From assembly GCA_017551025.1 (NCBI GenBank), contig JAFZNG010000017.1, forward strand, positions 1 to 64,000: 64,000 nucleotides of DNA, in the 5' to 3' direction. The notes below the pieces were generated by a model that did not search any database, had not been told where the DNA came from, and was given only the letters and a program-made list of their open reading frames with translations. The stretch comes from Paludibacteraceae bacterium (GTDB taxonomy: Bacteria > Bacteroidota > Bacteroidia > Bacteroidales > Paludibacteraceae). Made by a program: the position numbers and the translations under genes. This document shows positions 32,349 to 42,318 of this stretch, in pieces (the stretch's first letter is position 1; each line of letters opens with the position of its first letter).

Positions 32349-34025
32349 ATGGCAGACGACAAGAAGATTATTTTTTCGATGGTCGGCGTGAGCAAGACTT
32401 TTGCGCCGCAAAAACGCGTACTGAACAATATATACCTGAGCTTCTTCTACGGAGCTAAGATCGGTATTATCGGTCTAAACGGTAGTGGTAAATCGACGCT
32501 GATGAAGATCATTGCCGGCGTAGAGAAAGAGTATCAGGGTGAGGTAGTATTCTCGCCGGGTTACTCCGTAGGCTACCTGGAGCAGGACCCGAAACTGGAT
32601 CCCGAGAAGACGGTGCGCGAGTGTGTGCAGGAAGGTGTACAACCTATCATGGACATGCTGCGCGAGTATGACGAGATCAATATGGCCTTTGCCGAACCCG
32701 ATGCCGACTTCGATAAGTTGCTGGCCCGTCAGGCGGAGCTGCAGGATAAACTGGACGCCTCCGATGCCTGGAATATCGACCAGAAACTCGACCGCGCCAT
32801 GGATGCGTTGCGTTGTCCGGACGATGAGGCGAAAGTGACGACCTTGTCGGGCGGTGAGCGCCGTCGCGTAGCACTCTGTCGTCTGCTACTACAGCAACCG
32901 GATATCCTATTGCTGGACGAGCCGACCAACCATTTGGATGCCGAATCCATCGACTGGCTTGAGCAGCACTTGCAGCAGTACGCCGGTACGGTGATCTGTA
33001 TCACCCACGACCGCTACTTCCTGGATCACGTAGCCGGTTGGATCCTGGAACTCGACCGCGGCGAAGGCATCCCATGGAAGGGCAATTACTCCAGTTGGCT
33101 CGAGCAGAAGACCACCCGCATGGCCATGGAGGAGAAACAAGCCTCGAAGCGAAGGAAGACCCTGGAGCGCGAGTTGGAGTGGGTACGCATGGCGCCGAAA
33201 GCCCGTCAGGCCAAGTCCAAAGCCCGTCTGGGGGCGTACGATAAGATGCTCAACGAGGAGCAGAAGGAACGTGAGGAGAAACTCGAGATATTTATCCCGA
33301 ACGGTCCGCGTTTGGGCAATAAGGTGATCAATGCGGAAGGTGTTGCCAAGGCCTATGGCGACCGCGTACTATTCGAGGACCTGAACTTCATGTTGCCGCC
33401 CAACGGCATCGTAGGTGTGATTGGTCCGAACGGTGCGGGTAAGACGACGCTGTTCCGCATGATTATGGGTATGGAGACGGCTGATAAGGGTTCGTTCTCG
33501 GTGGGCGAGACGGTGAAAGTAGGTTATGTCGATCAGGTACACTCGAATATCGATCCCGAGAAGACCGTGTTTGAGACGATCTCCAACGGTACGGAGTTTA
33601 TCCGCGTAGGCGGCAAGGAAGTGAATGCTCGTGCTTACCTGAGTCGCTTCAACTTCACCGGTGCTGATCAGGAGAAGAAATGCGGCGTGCTGTCCGGCGG
33701 TGAAAGAAACCGTCTGCACTTAGCCCTGACGCTCAAGTCCGAGGCAAACGTACTGCTTCTGGATGAGCCGACGAATGATATCGACGTGAATACGCTGCGT
33801 GCGCTGGAGGAAGGATTGGAGAACTTCGCCGGTTGTGCCGTCATTATCAGTCACGACCGCTGGTTCCTGGATCGTATCTGTACGCATATCCTGGCCTACG
33901 AAGGCGACAGCAAGGTGTTCTGGTTTGAAGGCAGTTACTCGGACTACGAGCAAAACAAGAAGATGCGTCTGGGCGAGGATGCCGTAGCGCCGCACAGAAT
34001 TCGCTATAAGAAGTTAATGGCATAG
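32349..34025 (+). CDS. ettA: Energy-dependent translational throttle protein EttA (ABC-F ATPase)
   Basis: The 558-residue protein has two ABC domains, with Walker A GLNGSGKST and GPNGAGKTT and signatures LSGGERRR and LSGGERNR, linked by a charged arm (RKTLERELEWVRMAPKARQAKSKARL). There is no membrane segment. EttA binds the ribosomal E site and gates early elongation in response to ATP/ADP. The ATG at 32349 is used rather than the TTG codon before it. Confidence 0.96.
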   Translation: MADDKKIIFSMVGVSKTFAPQKRVLNNIYLSFFYGAKIGIIGLNGSGKSTLMKIIAGVEKEYQGEVVFSPGYSVGYLEQDPKLDPEKTVRECVQEGVQPIMDMLREYDEINMAFAEPDADFDKLLARQAELQDKLDASDAWNIDQKLDRAMDALRCPDDEAKVTTLSGGERRRVALCRLLLQQPDILLLDEPTNHLDAESIDWLEQHLQQYAGTVICITHDRYFLDHVAGWILELDRGEGIPWKGNYSSWLEQKTTRMAMEEKQASKRRKTLERELEWVRMAPKARQAKSKARLGAYDKMLNEEQKEREEKLEIFIPNGPRLGNKVINAEGVAKAYGDRVLFEDLNFMLPPNGIVGVIGPNGAGKTTLFRMIMGMETADKGSFSVGETVKVGYVDQVHSNIDPEKTVFETISNGTEFIRVGGKEVNARAYLSRFNFTGADQEKKCGVLSGGERNRLHLALTLKSEANVLLLDEPTNDIDVNTLRALEEGLENFAGCAVIISHDRWFLDRICTHILAYEGDSKVFWFEGSYSDYEQNKKMRLGEDAVAPHRIRYKKLMA

Positions 34026-34026
34026 G

Positions 34027-34058
34027 AATTAAAAATTAAGAATTAAAAATTAAAAATT
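34027..34058 (+). repeat. Heptad tandem repeat linker reaching into the OmpA gene start
   Basis: Units are AATTAAA, AATTAAG, AATTAAA, AATTAAA and AATT. They run from just after the ettA stop into the likely signal-peptide region of the next gene. Confidence 0.85.
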
Positions 34059-34069
34059 CGATTCTCATA

Positions 34070-35539
34070 GTGTCGTTATTGCTCTGCTCCGTGCTGTATG
34101 GAGCGGAACAGGACAGTCTCCCTACTCCGCTTCCGGCAACGATTAATGCGCCGCGGGGTGAGACCTACGGAGCGGCTCTCTCAGCCGACCAGCAGACGCT
34201 CTATTTCACGGGACTGAACCGTCCGGATAATATCGGACTGGAAGATATCTTCGTCTCGACCAGGAACAGTCAAGGCGAGTGGTCGAAAGCCCGACTGGTA
34301 GGAAACCTCAGCACGCCGTATACCAACGAGGCGCCGATGAGTGTGTACGGCAGGACGATGCTGCTGTTTCGGGAAGGCCGTATCATGGTCTCGGAGAAGA
34401 CCGGTCGCGGTTGGTCGGAACCAAAGCCTATAGGCCGTAACTTCACCATAGGTGGTTGGCAGGCCGATGCCATGCTGACGCGTGACGGCGAGGCCATGCT
34501 CTTTGCAGCATACGAGCGGGGCGATGACGGCGGACGACCAAGCATCAACCTCTATGTAGCCCGTCGCGACAGTACCGGCCGATGGCTGAAGCCCATCAGT
34601 CTGGGTCCGACGATTAACACCGAGGCTACGGAGCGTTCGCCGTATTTGCATCCGGATGGACGGACACTGTATTTCTGTTCGGATCGCCCGGGCACGCTGG
34701 GTGAACTGGACGTATGGCGCACTACGCGACTCAACGAGAAGAGTTGGACCGAGTGGTCGGAACCCGAGAACCTGGGACCGCAGATCAACACGACGCAATC
34801 GGAGTGCTGGTACAAGATCAGCAACGACGGCGGGTATGCCCTCTTTGCCGTGAAAGGCAAACAGAGCCACCTACTCTACCAGATCGCCCTACCGCAGGAC
34901 AAGCGTCCCGATCCGATAGCAACTATCTCCGGCCGGTTGATGGATGAAGACGGTCATCCGCTGGACGGCACGATCTACTGGGAAGACCTGGCCACCGGTG
35001 AGCGTATCGGTCAGATACAGACAGACCCCGAGGACGGACGATTCTTCGTCTCGCTACCGCTGGGAAAACACTACGGCTACTATGCCCAGAGTCGATACTG
35101 CTTCCCGCAGAGCGATCATCTGGACCTCACGGAGCAGGATAGTTCGCTACATATCGATCGGGATATTACGCTGCTACTGTATCAGCAACTACACGGTTGC
35201 GATAAGTGGCTTCGGTTGAATAATGTCTTCTTTGACACCGACAAGTCACACATTCAGCCCACTTCCGAACCTGAACTACGACGCATCGCGCATGCTATTC
35301 AGGAGTACGGCATCAGCGTAATCGTAGAGGGGCACACGGATAATACGGGTTCGGAGGAGCATAATCAATGGCTCTCTCAGGCACGTGCAGAAGCAGTGCG
35401 TATGGCTCTGATTCGTTTGGGGTGTAAACCGGAACGACTGACGGCCCAAGGGTTCGGAGCCAGTCGACCTGTAGCCGATAATGCCACTTCGGATGGGCGT
35501 CAATTAAATCGCCGCGTAGAATTACACCTAAAAAAATAG
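34070..35539 (+). CDS. OmpA family protein with PD40 propeller (second PorE-like protein)
   Basis: From the GTG at 34070 the product is 489 residues: a propeller of PD40 repeats (QTLYFTGLNRPDNIGLEDIF, TLYFCSDRPGTLGELDVW, GGYALFAVKG), a carboxypeptidase-regulatory-like domain (ATISGRLMDEDGHPLDGTIYW) and a C-terminal OmpA peptidoglycan-binding domain (VIVEGHTDNTGSEEHNQWLSQARAEAV). There is no N-terminal TPR. The GTG start would cut the signal peptide short: the frame is open back to 34040, and reads KNSILIVSLLLCSVLYGAEQ with an ATT codon at 34049 in the natural start position. The true start is therefore probably ATT at 34049. Confidence 0.82.
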   Translation: MSLLLCSVLYGAEQDSLPTPLPATINAPRGETYGAALSADQQTLYFTGLNRPDNIGLEDIFVSTRNSQGEWSKARLVGNLSTPYTNEAPMSVYGRTMLLFREGRIMVSEKTGRGWSEPKPIGRNFTIGGWQADAMLTRDGEAMLFAAYERGDDGGRPSINLYVARRDSTGRWLKPISLGPTINTEATERSPYLHPDGRTLYFCSDRPGTLGELDVWRTTRLNEKSWTEWSEPENLGPQINTTQSECWYKISNDGGYALFAVKGKQSHLLYQIALPQDKRPDPIATISGRLMDEDGHPLDGTIYWEDLATGERIGQIQTDPEDGRFFVSLPLGKHYGYYAQSRYCFPQSDHLDLTEQDSSLHIDRDITLLLYQQLHGCDKWLRLNNVFFDTDKSHIQPTSEPELRRIAHAIQEYGISVIVEGHTDNTGSEEHNQWLSQARAEAVRMALIRLGCKPERLTAQGFGASRPVADNATSDGRQLNRRVELHLKK

Positions 35540-35566
35540 AGAGCCATACGGTTCTCTATTTTTTTA
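35532..35566. terminator. Bidirectional terminator between OmpA gene and V-ATPase operon
   Basis: AAATAGAGAGCC (35534-35545) and GGTTCTCTATTT (35550-35561) pair with one mismatch around ATAC, with A and T runs on both sides. It ends both converging transcripts. Confidence 0.85.
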
Positions 35567-35587
35567 GGATAAAACGAATAGTTTGTT

Positions 35588-36070
<483 letters not shown>

Positions 36071-36073
36071 AGA

Positions 36074-37843
36074 TTATTTTTTAAACGGTTGATAGAGTTT
36101 ACCTGAGCCTTCGTAGCCGGCATTCTTGAAGTACTCGACGAACGATAGACGCAGCGGGTGAACGAACGCACCGAGGCATGCCATGAGCAGGTTGAGTACG
36201 TGGCCGAAGGTCACGATCAAGATAAACCCTACCCAACTACCGATACCCGGCGTATCGCCAAACACTTGTGTACCGAGTTGGTTGAACGCTGCACCCAGCA
36301 TACCGCCTGCCAAGCCGAGAGCATAGAGACGGATATATGAGAGCACGTCACCCAGCAGGCCGGTGGTCATACCGTAGGTATCCCACAATCCGGCACCGAT
36401 ATTGATGAGCGGGTTGCGGCCCGGCGTGTTGAACACAAAGATACCCAACGCCGAAACGGCACCGATACCGATGAGAGTCCATTTGGTCACGTCGGTTGGC
36501 AGCGAGAAGAGCATAGAGACAATCATGGTAGCGATACCGCCTACGATGAGCAGCAGCCAGCCCCAGGTGGAGACGGTAGCCTTGAAGCCATCGCGACGGG
36601 TATAGGAGATAGCCTTGATGGTCATAGCGAGGATCAGGTGGACAACACCAATCAGGATTGCCAGTACCATCATCACGTCGTATTCGCCGATCTTGCCGGT
36701 CGTACCGTCACCGAGTTGGTTGAGCATGATCGCCTTAGCCCCCTCGGGGAACCAAGCAGCCTGGAAGAGGTTGATACCGAAGAAGGTGCCCATGAGGTAA
36801 CCTACGATGGTGGAACCTACGCCCAGCGCCATGATAATACCGCCGAGTCCGTCGAACATCTCAATCTTGAGTTTTCCCTTATAGATGAGGTATCCGATAA
36901 GCGTCAGCATCAATCCGTAACCGCAGTCGCCGATACACATGGCGAAGAAGAGCAGGAAGAACGGACCGAGGATAGGCGTGGGGTCAAACTCGTTGTAGTT
37001 CGGCCAACCGTACATACCCGTGAGCGGTTCGAAGAGACGCACAAACCAGTTGTTGCGCAACTTGATAGGCGTCTGGTCTTCCTTCGCGGGATCAACTGCC
37101 TCGTAATATACTTGCTCTTGATCGAGCATCGCGTTGAGTGCCTCCACCTGATCAATCGGGCAGAAACCCTCCATCAGACGGAGTGAGCCTTCGGCCAAGG
37201 AGTCGGTAGAGAGGTTGACACGCTTCCAGTCGATTTGGTGGCGCAGGTCCTCGAGTTCGCGTTCGAGCACGCTGATCTGCGTTTTCTGCCAAGCCTCGAT
37301 ACGTGCGTCGGCCGCAGCGAGCAGACCTTGCAGACCATCGATATCTTTCTCCAGGTCGGCAGAGGACTTCTCGTTGAGTGTCTGCGGTTGGCAATAATCC
37401 GGCAGAGAGACCGGTTCGCCATGGTTCACATGTACGAAGTAACAGGTACTACCCTGCTCTGCTACGATGATGCCGAACGGTTCTTCGTATTTCTGCTTGG
37501 GGCAAGTATAGAACGAGAGCGTATAACCTGCCTCGGACAGTTGCTGCATGCGTTCACGGGAGAAATTGCCCCAGATACGCATACGATCAGCTTCCTGACG
37601 GGTAGCCTGGATACGTTCCTCCACGGCCTGACGCTCCTGGAGCAACTGGTCGGGCGCACCCTGGCGCAGCAATCGTTGCACCTCAGCCTGACGGTTGAGG
37701 GATTCCTGCAGCGATTCGTCATCGGCCATGCCCTCTTGCTTGAGCGTCACGTGTACGACACCTAATGCACGTAATTGTTCGAGCAGGCGGTCGTAGTCAC
37801 GATGGAATACCAGGAAGGTATATTTCTTCATTTGTGTAATCAT
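36074..37843 (-). CDS. ntpI: V-type ATP synthase subunit I (membrane stator, a-type)
   Basis: The 589-residue protein has a soluble coiled-coil N-terminal half and seven or so membrane helices in the second half (GPFFLLFFAMCIGDCGYGLMLTLIGYLIY, LSYIRLYALGLAGGMLGAAFNQL, HVLNLLMACLGAFVHPLRLSFVEYFKN), with the conserved R-L-Y-A-L helix holding the essential Arg. It forms the ion path against the K ring. The ATG at 37843 overlaps the ntpD stop as ATGA; a second ATG lies at 37831. Confidence 0.93.
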   Translation of the reverse strand: MITQMKKYTFLVFHRDYDRLLEQLRALGVVHVTLKQEGMADDESLQESLNRQAEVQRLLRQGAPDQLLQERQAVEERIQATRQEADRMRIWGNFSRERMQQLSEAGYTLSFYTCPKQKYEEPFGIIVAEQGSTCYFVHVNHGEPVSLPDYCQPQTLNEKSSADLEKDIDGLQGLLAAADARIEAWQKTQISVLERELEDLRHQIDWKRVNLSTDSLAEGSLRLMEGFCPIDQVEALNAMLDQEQVYYEAVDPAKEDQTPIKLRNNWFVRLFEPLTGMYGWPNYNEFDPTPILGPFFLLFFAMCIGDCGYGLMLTLIGYLIYKGKLKIEMFDGLGGIIMALGVGSTIVGYLMGTFFGINLFQAAWFPEGAKAIMLNQLGDGTTGKIGEYDVMMVLAILIGVVHLILAMTIKAISYTRRDGFKATVSTWGWLLLIVGGIATMIVSMLFSLPTDVTKWTLIGIGAVSALGIFVFNTPGRNPLINIGAGLWDTYGMTTGLLGDVLSYIRLYALGLAGGMLGAAFNQLGTQVFGDTPGIGSWVGFILIVTFGHVLNLLMACLGAFVHPLRLSFVEYFKNAGYEGSGKLYQPFKK

Positions 37844-38472
37844 ACGGCAGCCCCCTTTCTCGCTTCTTGCTCAGCCAGTCGTGCTTCGGCTTCGCGTTTA
37901 CCTTTTACGATTTTCTGGCTCGACTTGCTTAGGTTCTCCTCGTCTTCCATAAATCGCTTGATCTTGCGGATAGCGTCCTGGTAACCTGGTATCTGCACTT
38001 TCTCGAAGAGGTTCACCTTCTGGGTGGTCTTCTTGCGGGCATATTCCAGCAAGTCCACTTTACGGCGCACAAACTCCTGGCGGATACCAACATCGGCAAT
38101 CGCCTTGAGTTGCTCGAAGCCGTCAGCAAACCATTTCGGGCTGGAGAACAGCGAGAACTCCTTGGTAGAGTACACCACCTCGTCGAGCACGGGTACGCGC
38201 ACGCCCGCAATCTTCTTGATAGACATGCGTACGTCGTCCACGTGGATGAGGCTGGTGTCGAACTCGCCCCACAACGCTATCATCTGGTCGTAGTCTCGGA
38301 TGCGACGGTTGACTTCTTCGTCCAGGTCGGCCAATTCCTGTTTGGCCTTCTTGACCTCCAGACGAAGGGCTGTCTCCTTGTTCTGCAAGGTAGGCAGCGT
38401 GCGTTGCCGCATCTTCAAGTCTTTTTCCAGACTCTGCAAGGATGTTTTATTAAATTGATATGTAATTGCCAT
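37840..38472 (-). CDS. ntpD: V-type ATP synthase subunit D (central rotor shaft)
   Basis: The 210-residue, mostly helical coiled-coil protein begins YQFNKTSLQSLEKDLKMRQRTLPTLQNKETALRLE, the typical V-ATPase D start, and ends in a basic helix. It turns within the A3B3 head and links to the K ring. It overlaps ntpI by 4 bp. Confidence 0.92.
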   Translation of the reverse strand: MAITYQFNKTSLQSLEKDLKMRQRTLPTLQNKETALRLEVKKAKQELADLDEEVNRRIRDYDQMIALWGEFDTSLIHVDDVRMSIKKIAGVRVPVLDEVVYSTKEFSLFSSPKWFADGFEQLKAIADVGIRQEFVRRKVDLLEYARKKTTQKVNLFEKVQIPGYQDAIRKIKRFMEDEENLSKSSQKIVKGKREAEARLAEQEARKGAAV

Positions 38473-38476
38473 ATAC

Positions 38477-38509
38477 TTTAGCCTTTAGCTGTTAGCCATT
38501 AGCCTTTAG
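38477..38509. repeat. Heptad tandem repeat between ntpB and ntpD
   Basis: Plus-strand units are TTTAGCC, TTTAGCT, GTTAGCC, ATTAGCC and TTTAG. The repeat fills the junction and encodes the last two residues and the stop codon of ntpB (38499-38501). Confidence 0.85.
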
Positions 38510-39830
38510 TAGGCCAGTATTTTTCTACCAGAGCTTGCTTGATGTTCACCTCTTCGGGTTTGAAGTTCTCGCCGAACAGGCGCCATGCAATATCGAGCAT
38601 CTCGGTGGTATTGATATTCACGTCGATAGCCAGGATCTCGCGGCTGTATTCCTTAGCGAACTTCAAGCAACGCTCATCGTAGTCGGTGAGGTCGAAACCA
38701 TTCTCCTTCTTGGTCTTGGCATTGGCTGCGTCGGCATACAGACGAACAGCAGCGTTCATCACTTGCGGATGGTCTTCGCGCGTCTTCTTGCCTGCTACGA
38801 GTTGTTTCAGACGGCTGAGCGAACGGAACGGATCGACAATGACCTTACCGATATCGGAGTCACGACGCAGGTAGAGCTGACCCTCGGTGATGTAACCGGT
38901 GTTATCCGGGATAGCGTGGGTAATATCTCCACCCGAAAGGGTTGTCACGGCGATAATGGTGATCGAACCACCACCGGCTTCCTCAGGGAACTGCACGGCC
39001 TTCTCATAGATCTTAGCGAGGTCGGAATAGAGCGAACCCGGCATGGAGTCCTTGGAAGGAATCTGGTCCATACGGTTGGAAACGATGGCGAGTGCGTCGG
39101 CGTAGAGCGTCATGTCGGTCAACAGGACGAGCACTTTCTCGTGCTTCTCTACGGCGAAGTACTCAGCCGCAGCCAATGACATATCGGGGATGAGCAGACG
39201 CTCTACCGGCGGGTTCTCCGTGGTGTTGACAAACGATACAATGTGATCCAATACACCGGCATTGGAGAAGACGTTCTTGAAGTAGAGGTAGTCGTCGTTG
39301 GTCAGACCCATACCACCGAGGATGATCTTGTCGGCCTCGGCACGCAGGGCTACGTTGGCCATGACTTGGTTGTAGGGTTGGTCAGGGTCGGCGAAGAAAG
39401 GAATCTTCTGGCCGGACACAAGTGTATTGTTCAGGTCGATACCGGCGATACCGGTTGCGATGAGTTCCGACGGCTGTTTACGACGCACGGGGTTCACCGA
39501 CGGGCCACCGATTTGGATCTCTTTGCCCTCTACTTCCGGTCCTCCGTCAATCGGGTCACCGTAGGCGTTGAAGAAACGGCCTGCCAGCTGGTCACTGACC
39601 TTCAGGCTCGGCGCCTTGCCCAGGAAGACTACCTCGGCATTAGTTGGAATACCCTCGGTACCCTGGAATACCTGCAGCGTCACCTCGTCGCCCATGATTT
39701 TAACGACCTGGGCCAACTTACCGTTAACCATGGCCAGTTCCTCGTTACCTACGCCTTCGGCGCGGAGCGAGCAAGTCGCCTTGGTAATCGCAGTAATCTG
39801 CGTATATATCTTTTGAAATGCTTTAGCCAT
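38499..39830 (-). CDS. ntpB: V-type ATP synthase subunit B
   Basis: The 443-residue regulatory nucleotide-binding subunit lacks a P-loop, as expected. It has PEVEGKEIQIGGPSVNPVRRKQPSELIATGIAGIDLNNTLV and the B-type motifs KIPFFADPDQPYNQ and EHEKVLVLLTDMTLYADAL-like region, then GSITIIAVTTLSGGDITHAIPDNTGYITEGQ. It alternates with A subunits in the head. Confidence 0.96.
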   Translation of the reverse strand: MAKAFQKIYTQITAITKATCSLRAEGVGNEELAMVNGKLAQVVKIMGDEVTLQVFQGTEGIPTNAEVVFLGKAPSLKVSDQLAGRFFNAYGDPIDGGPEVEGKEIQIGGPSVNPVRRKQPSELIATGIAGIDLNNTLVSGQKIPFFADPDQPYNQVMANVALRAEADKIILGGMGLTNDDYLYFKNVFSNAGVLDHIVSFVNTTENPPVERLLIPDMSLAAAEYFAVEKHEKVLVLLTDMTLYADALAIVSNRMDQIPSKDSMPGSLYSDLAKIYEKAVQFPEEAGGGSITIIAVTTLSGGDITHAIPDNTGYITEGQLYLRRDSDIGKVIVDPFRSLSRLKQLVAGKKTREDHPQVMNAAVRLYADAANAKTKKENGFDLTDYDERCLKFAKEYSREILAIDVNINTTEMLDIAWRLFGENFKPEEVNIKQALVEKYWPTKG

Positions 39831-39833
39831 TGT

Positions 39834-39866
39834 AATTAAAAATTAAAAATTAAGAATTAAAAATTA
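39834..39866. repeat. Heptad tandem repeat between ntpA and ntpB
   Basis: Plus-strand units are AATTAAA, AATTAAA, AATTAAG, AATTAAA and AATTA. On the coding strand the ntpA stop TAA is the first part of the array. Confidence 0.85.
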
Positions 39867-41621
39867 CGCTGCTATCTGCTTCTCTGCGAGCAGTTCGTGG
39901 AGTTTCTTCTCGTAGTCTTTGAACTGCGCGGATTGGAACTCGGAGTAGTTCATCTGTTTGCAGAGGTTGATGACGCGCTTGAAGTACTCGCTCACCTCGG
40001 TAAAGAGATCGAATTGGTAGTCGTGACGACAGATATCCATCACCAGCTCCAGCATGTATTGCTGACGCTCCAGCGGGCAGACGGCATCGATCTTATCGAA
40101 GGCGTCCTGCTGGAGGATAACGAAGTCGATGACCTCACCTTTCCAGAACTCCTCGTGGTAATCTACGGGAACTCCGTCGTCACCGAGGATATTGATCTGT
40201 TCCTGGATCTCCTTGGAGCGCAGCAAGTAGGTCTTCATGTCGTTGACCTTGCCGAGCCACTCGGGGTTGATCTTCTGGGCGATATAGTCGGCAAACTCCG
40301 GATACTCGATATACTTGGAATAGGAGTCAATCGGGTTAACAGCCGGGTAGCGCTTACGGTCGGCACGAGCCTGCTCCAAAGCGTAGAAGCAGCGTGCCAC
40401 TTTCTTGGTACCTTCGGTCACCGGTTCCTTAAGGTTACCACCGGCCGGCGAAACGGTTCCGAGGAAGGTCACCGAACCTGTAGCACCATTATTAAGGTAT
40501 ACGTATCCCGCACGGGCGTAGAACGCACCGATGATAGCCGAGAGGTCCATCGGGAAGGCGTCCTGTCCGGGCAGCTCCTCCAGACGGTTACTCATCTCGC
40601 GCAGCGCCTGTGCCCAACGAGAGGTAGAGTCGGCCATGAGCAGCACACGCAGACCCATAGAACGGTAGTACTCGGCGATCGTCATAGAGGTATAAACGGA
40701 TGCCTCACGGCTGGCCACCGGCATGTTGGAAGTGTTGGCGATGATGATGGTACGCTCCATGAGTTTGCGGCCGGTATGCGGATCCTCGAGTTCGGGGAAC
40801 TCGGTAAAGGTCTCCACTACCTCGTTGGCACGCTCACCGCAGGCGGCGATGATCACGATATCGGCCTCGGCCTGCTTGGAAATAGCGTGCTGGAGCACGG
40901 TCTTACCCGTACCGAACGGACCGGGGATGAATCCCGTACCGCCCTCGCATATCGGGTTGGCGGTATCGATGGTACGCACGCCGGTCTCGAGCAGTTTGAA
41001 TGGACGCGGCTTGGAGGTATATGCCAGGATAGGCTTCTTCACCGGCCATTTTTGGATCATCGTTACCTCATGCTCTTTGCCTTCGGCATCGGCAAGTACG
41101 GCGATTACATCTTCTATCTTGTATTCACCCGCCTTCGCAATCTTTTTTACCGTATAGTCACCCTCGAAGACGAAGGGCACCATGATTTTGTGGGGCTGGT
41201 GGTTCTCATCCACCTCGCCGAGCCATGCAGCGGCCTGCACCTTATCACCTACCTTAGCGATAGGCGTGAAGGCCCATAGTTTTTCCTTGTCCAGCGGGAA
41301 GTTGTACTCACCGCGCTTGAGGAACACACCCGTCAACTTGTCCAGGTCGTTCTGCAGTCCGTCATAGTTACGGCTCAGCAGACCCGGACCGAGCGTCACC
41401 TCCAACATATGGCCGGTGAACTCCACCTTGTTGCCCACTTTCAGTCCACGCGTCGATTCGAACACCTGCGCATAGACGTTCTCGCCAATCACCTTGATGA
41501 CCTCAGCCATCAGACGGGTCTCACCTACGTATATGTAGCAGATCTCGTTCTGAGCGACCGGACCATCTACCTGTACAGTGACCAGGTTGGCGATAATACC
41601 TTTTACTTTTCCTAGTGTCAT
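39864..41621 (-). CDS. ntpA: V-type ATP synthase subunit A (catalytic)
   Basis: The 585-residue protein has the A-type insert region (about residues 110-190), Walker A as GPFGTGKTVLQ, the following ACGERANEVVETFTEFPEL and the LLMADSTSRWAQALREMSNRLEELPGQDAFP block. It hydrolyses or makes ATP in the cytosolic head. A Thr replaces the Ser most V-ATPase A subunits have in GPFGSGKT. Confidence 0.97.
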   Translation of the reverse strand: MTLGKVKGIIANLVTVQVDGPVAQNEICYIYVGETRLMAEVIKVIGENVYAQVFESTRGLKVGNKVEFTGHMLEVTLGPGLLSRNYDGLQNDLDKLTGVFLKRGEYNFPLDKEKLWAFTPIAKVGDKVQAAAWLGEVDENHQPHKIMVPFVFEGDYTVKKIAKAGEYKIEDVIAVLADAEGKEHEVTMIQKWPVKKPILAYTSKPRPFKLLETGVRTIDTANPICEGGTGFIPGPFGTGKTVLQHAISKQAEADIVIIAACGERANEVVETFTEFPELEDPHTGRKLMERTIIIANTSNMPVASREASVYTSMTIAEYYRSMGLRVLLMADSTSRWAQALREMSNRLEELPGQDAFPMDLSAIIGAFYARAGYVYLNNGATGSVTFLGTVSPAGGNLKEPVTEGTKKVARCFYALEQARADRKRYPAVNPIDSYSKYIEYPEFADYIAQKINPEWLGKVNDMKTYLLRSKEIQEQINILGDDGVPVDYHEEFWKGEVIDFVILQQDAFDKIDAVCPLERQQYMLELVMDICRHDYQFDLFTEVSEYFKRVINLCKQMNYSEFQSAQFKDYEKKLHELLAEKQIAA

Positions 41622-41642
41622 ATATTGTAATCGTTAATTACA

Positions 41643-41668
41643 AATTAAAAATTAAAAATTAAAAATTA
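41643..41668. repeat. Heptad tandem repeat between the DUF2764 gene and ntpA
   Basis: AATTAAA repeats three times and then AATTA on the plus strand. On the coding strand the DUF2764 stop codon begins the array. Confidence 0.85.
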
Positions 41669-42280
41669 CGCTTCGAGGCGTACTCCTTTTTTCATGTCGG
41701 CGACCAATTCGCGGAAGACTTTTTCTCCCTCTTCTACGGTGAGCAGGCTCCAGCGGTGGAGCATCACGGCCTCCAGGTAGTAGGCGAAGACCATCTCCGT
41801 CGAGAAGAAGTCGAACTCCGTGCGGGTTTGCAGCCACTCGAAGCGGAGCGCATCCATAGCTTTCTCGCGAGCCATGAGATCCTCGATCTGGGCGAGAGCC
41901 ATATAGGCATCATAGTCGCCCGGCAGTTCACCGAGTCCAAAGTCCTTGCGACTGGCGTTGGCACGAAGCGTTTCTGCCACTTCGTCCTCACCTACGACTT
42001 GCTGCTTGAGGTCAAAGCCGTGCTTACGGCATATCTGGGCCACCATGACATTATTCATGTCGCGGTTCATAGCAAACCAATCCCGAATGAATCGGTTCTT
42101 GGCCTGCAGTCCCAGACTGAGCGTCTCGGCATCGATCGGTGCACGCAGCAAGTCCAGATACTTCTTATCGGACGCAGCCAGTTGCTCGTCGAGCAGCTCT
42201 TCCAGCTTCTCGAGCGAGACCGGCGAATCGGCACCCGCCTTCAGTTCCGGCAACCCTGCTAATAAATACTCGTAAGTCAT
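41666..42280 (-). CDS. DUF2764 protein of V-type ATPase operon
   Basis: The 204-residue, largely helical protein begins MTYEYLLAGLPELKAG and contains RNRDMNNVMV-like LQAKNRFIRDWFAMNRDMNNVM, a pattern I know from DUF2764 proteins that sit between subunits E and A in Bacteroidota V-ATPase operons. No subunit C is present in the operon, and this protein is the natural candidate for that place in the central stalk. The role is inferred from position and fold class. Confidence 0.82.
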   Translation of the reverse strand: MTYEYLLAGLPELKAGADSPVSLEKLEELLDEQLAASDKKYLDLLRAPIDAETLSLGLQAKNRFIRDWFAMNRDMNNVMVAQICRKHGFDLKQQVVGEDEVAETLRANASRKDFGLGELPGDYDAYMALAQIEDLMAREKAMDALRFEWLQTRTEFDFFSTEMVFAYYLEAVMLHRWSLLTVEEGEKVFRELVADMKKGVRLEA

Positions 42281-42285
42281 AAACT

Positions 42286-42318
42286 AATTTACGATTTGAC
42301 AATTTACGATTTACGATT
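42286..42318. repeat. Heptad-like tandem repeat between ntpE and the DUF2764 gene
   Basis: Plus-strand repeats of about seven bases (ATTTACG, ATTTGAC, AATTTACG, ATTTACG, ATT) fill the 36-bp junction. They reach the ntpE stop at 42317. Confidence 0.75.
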
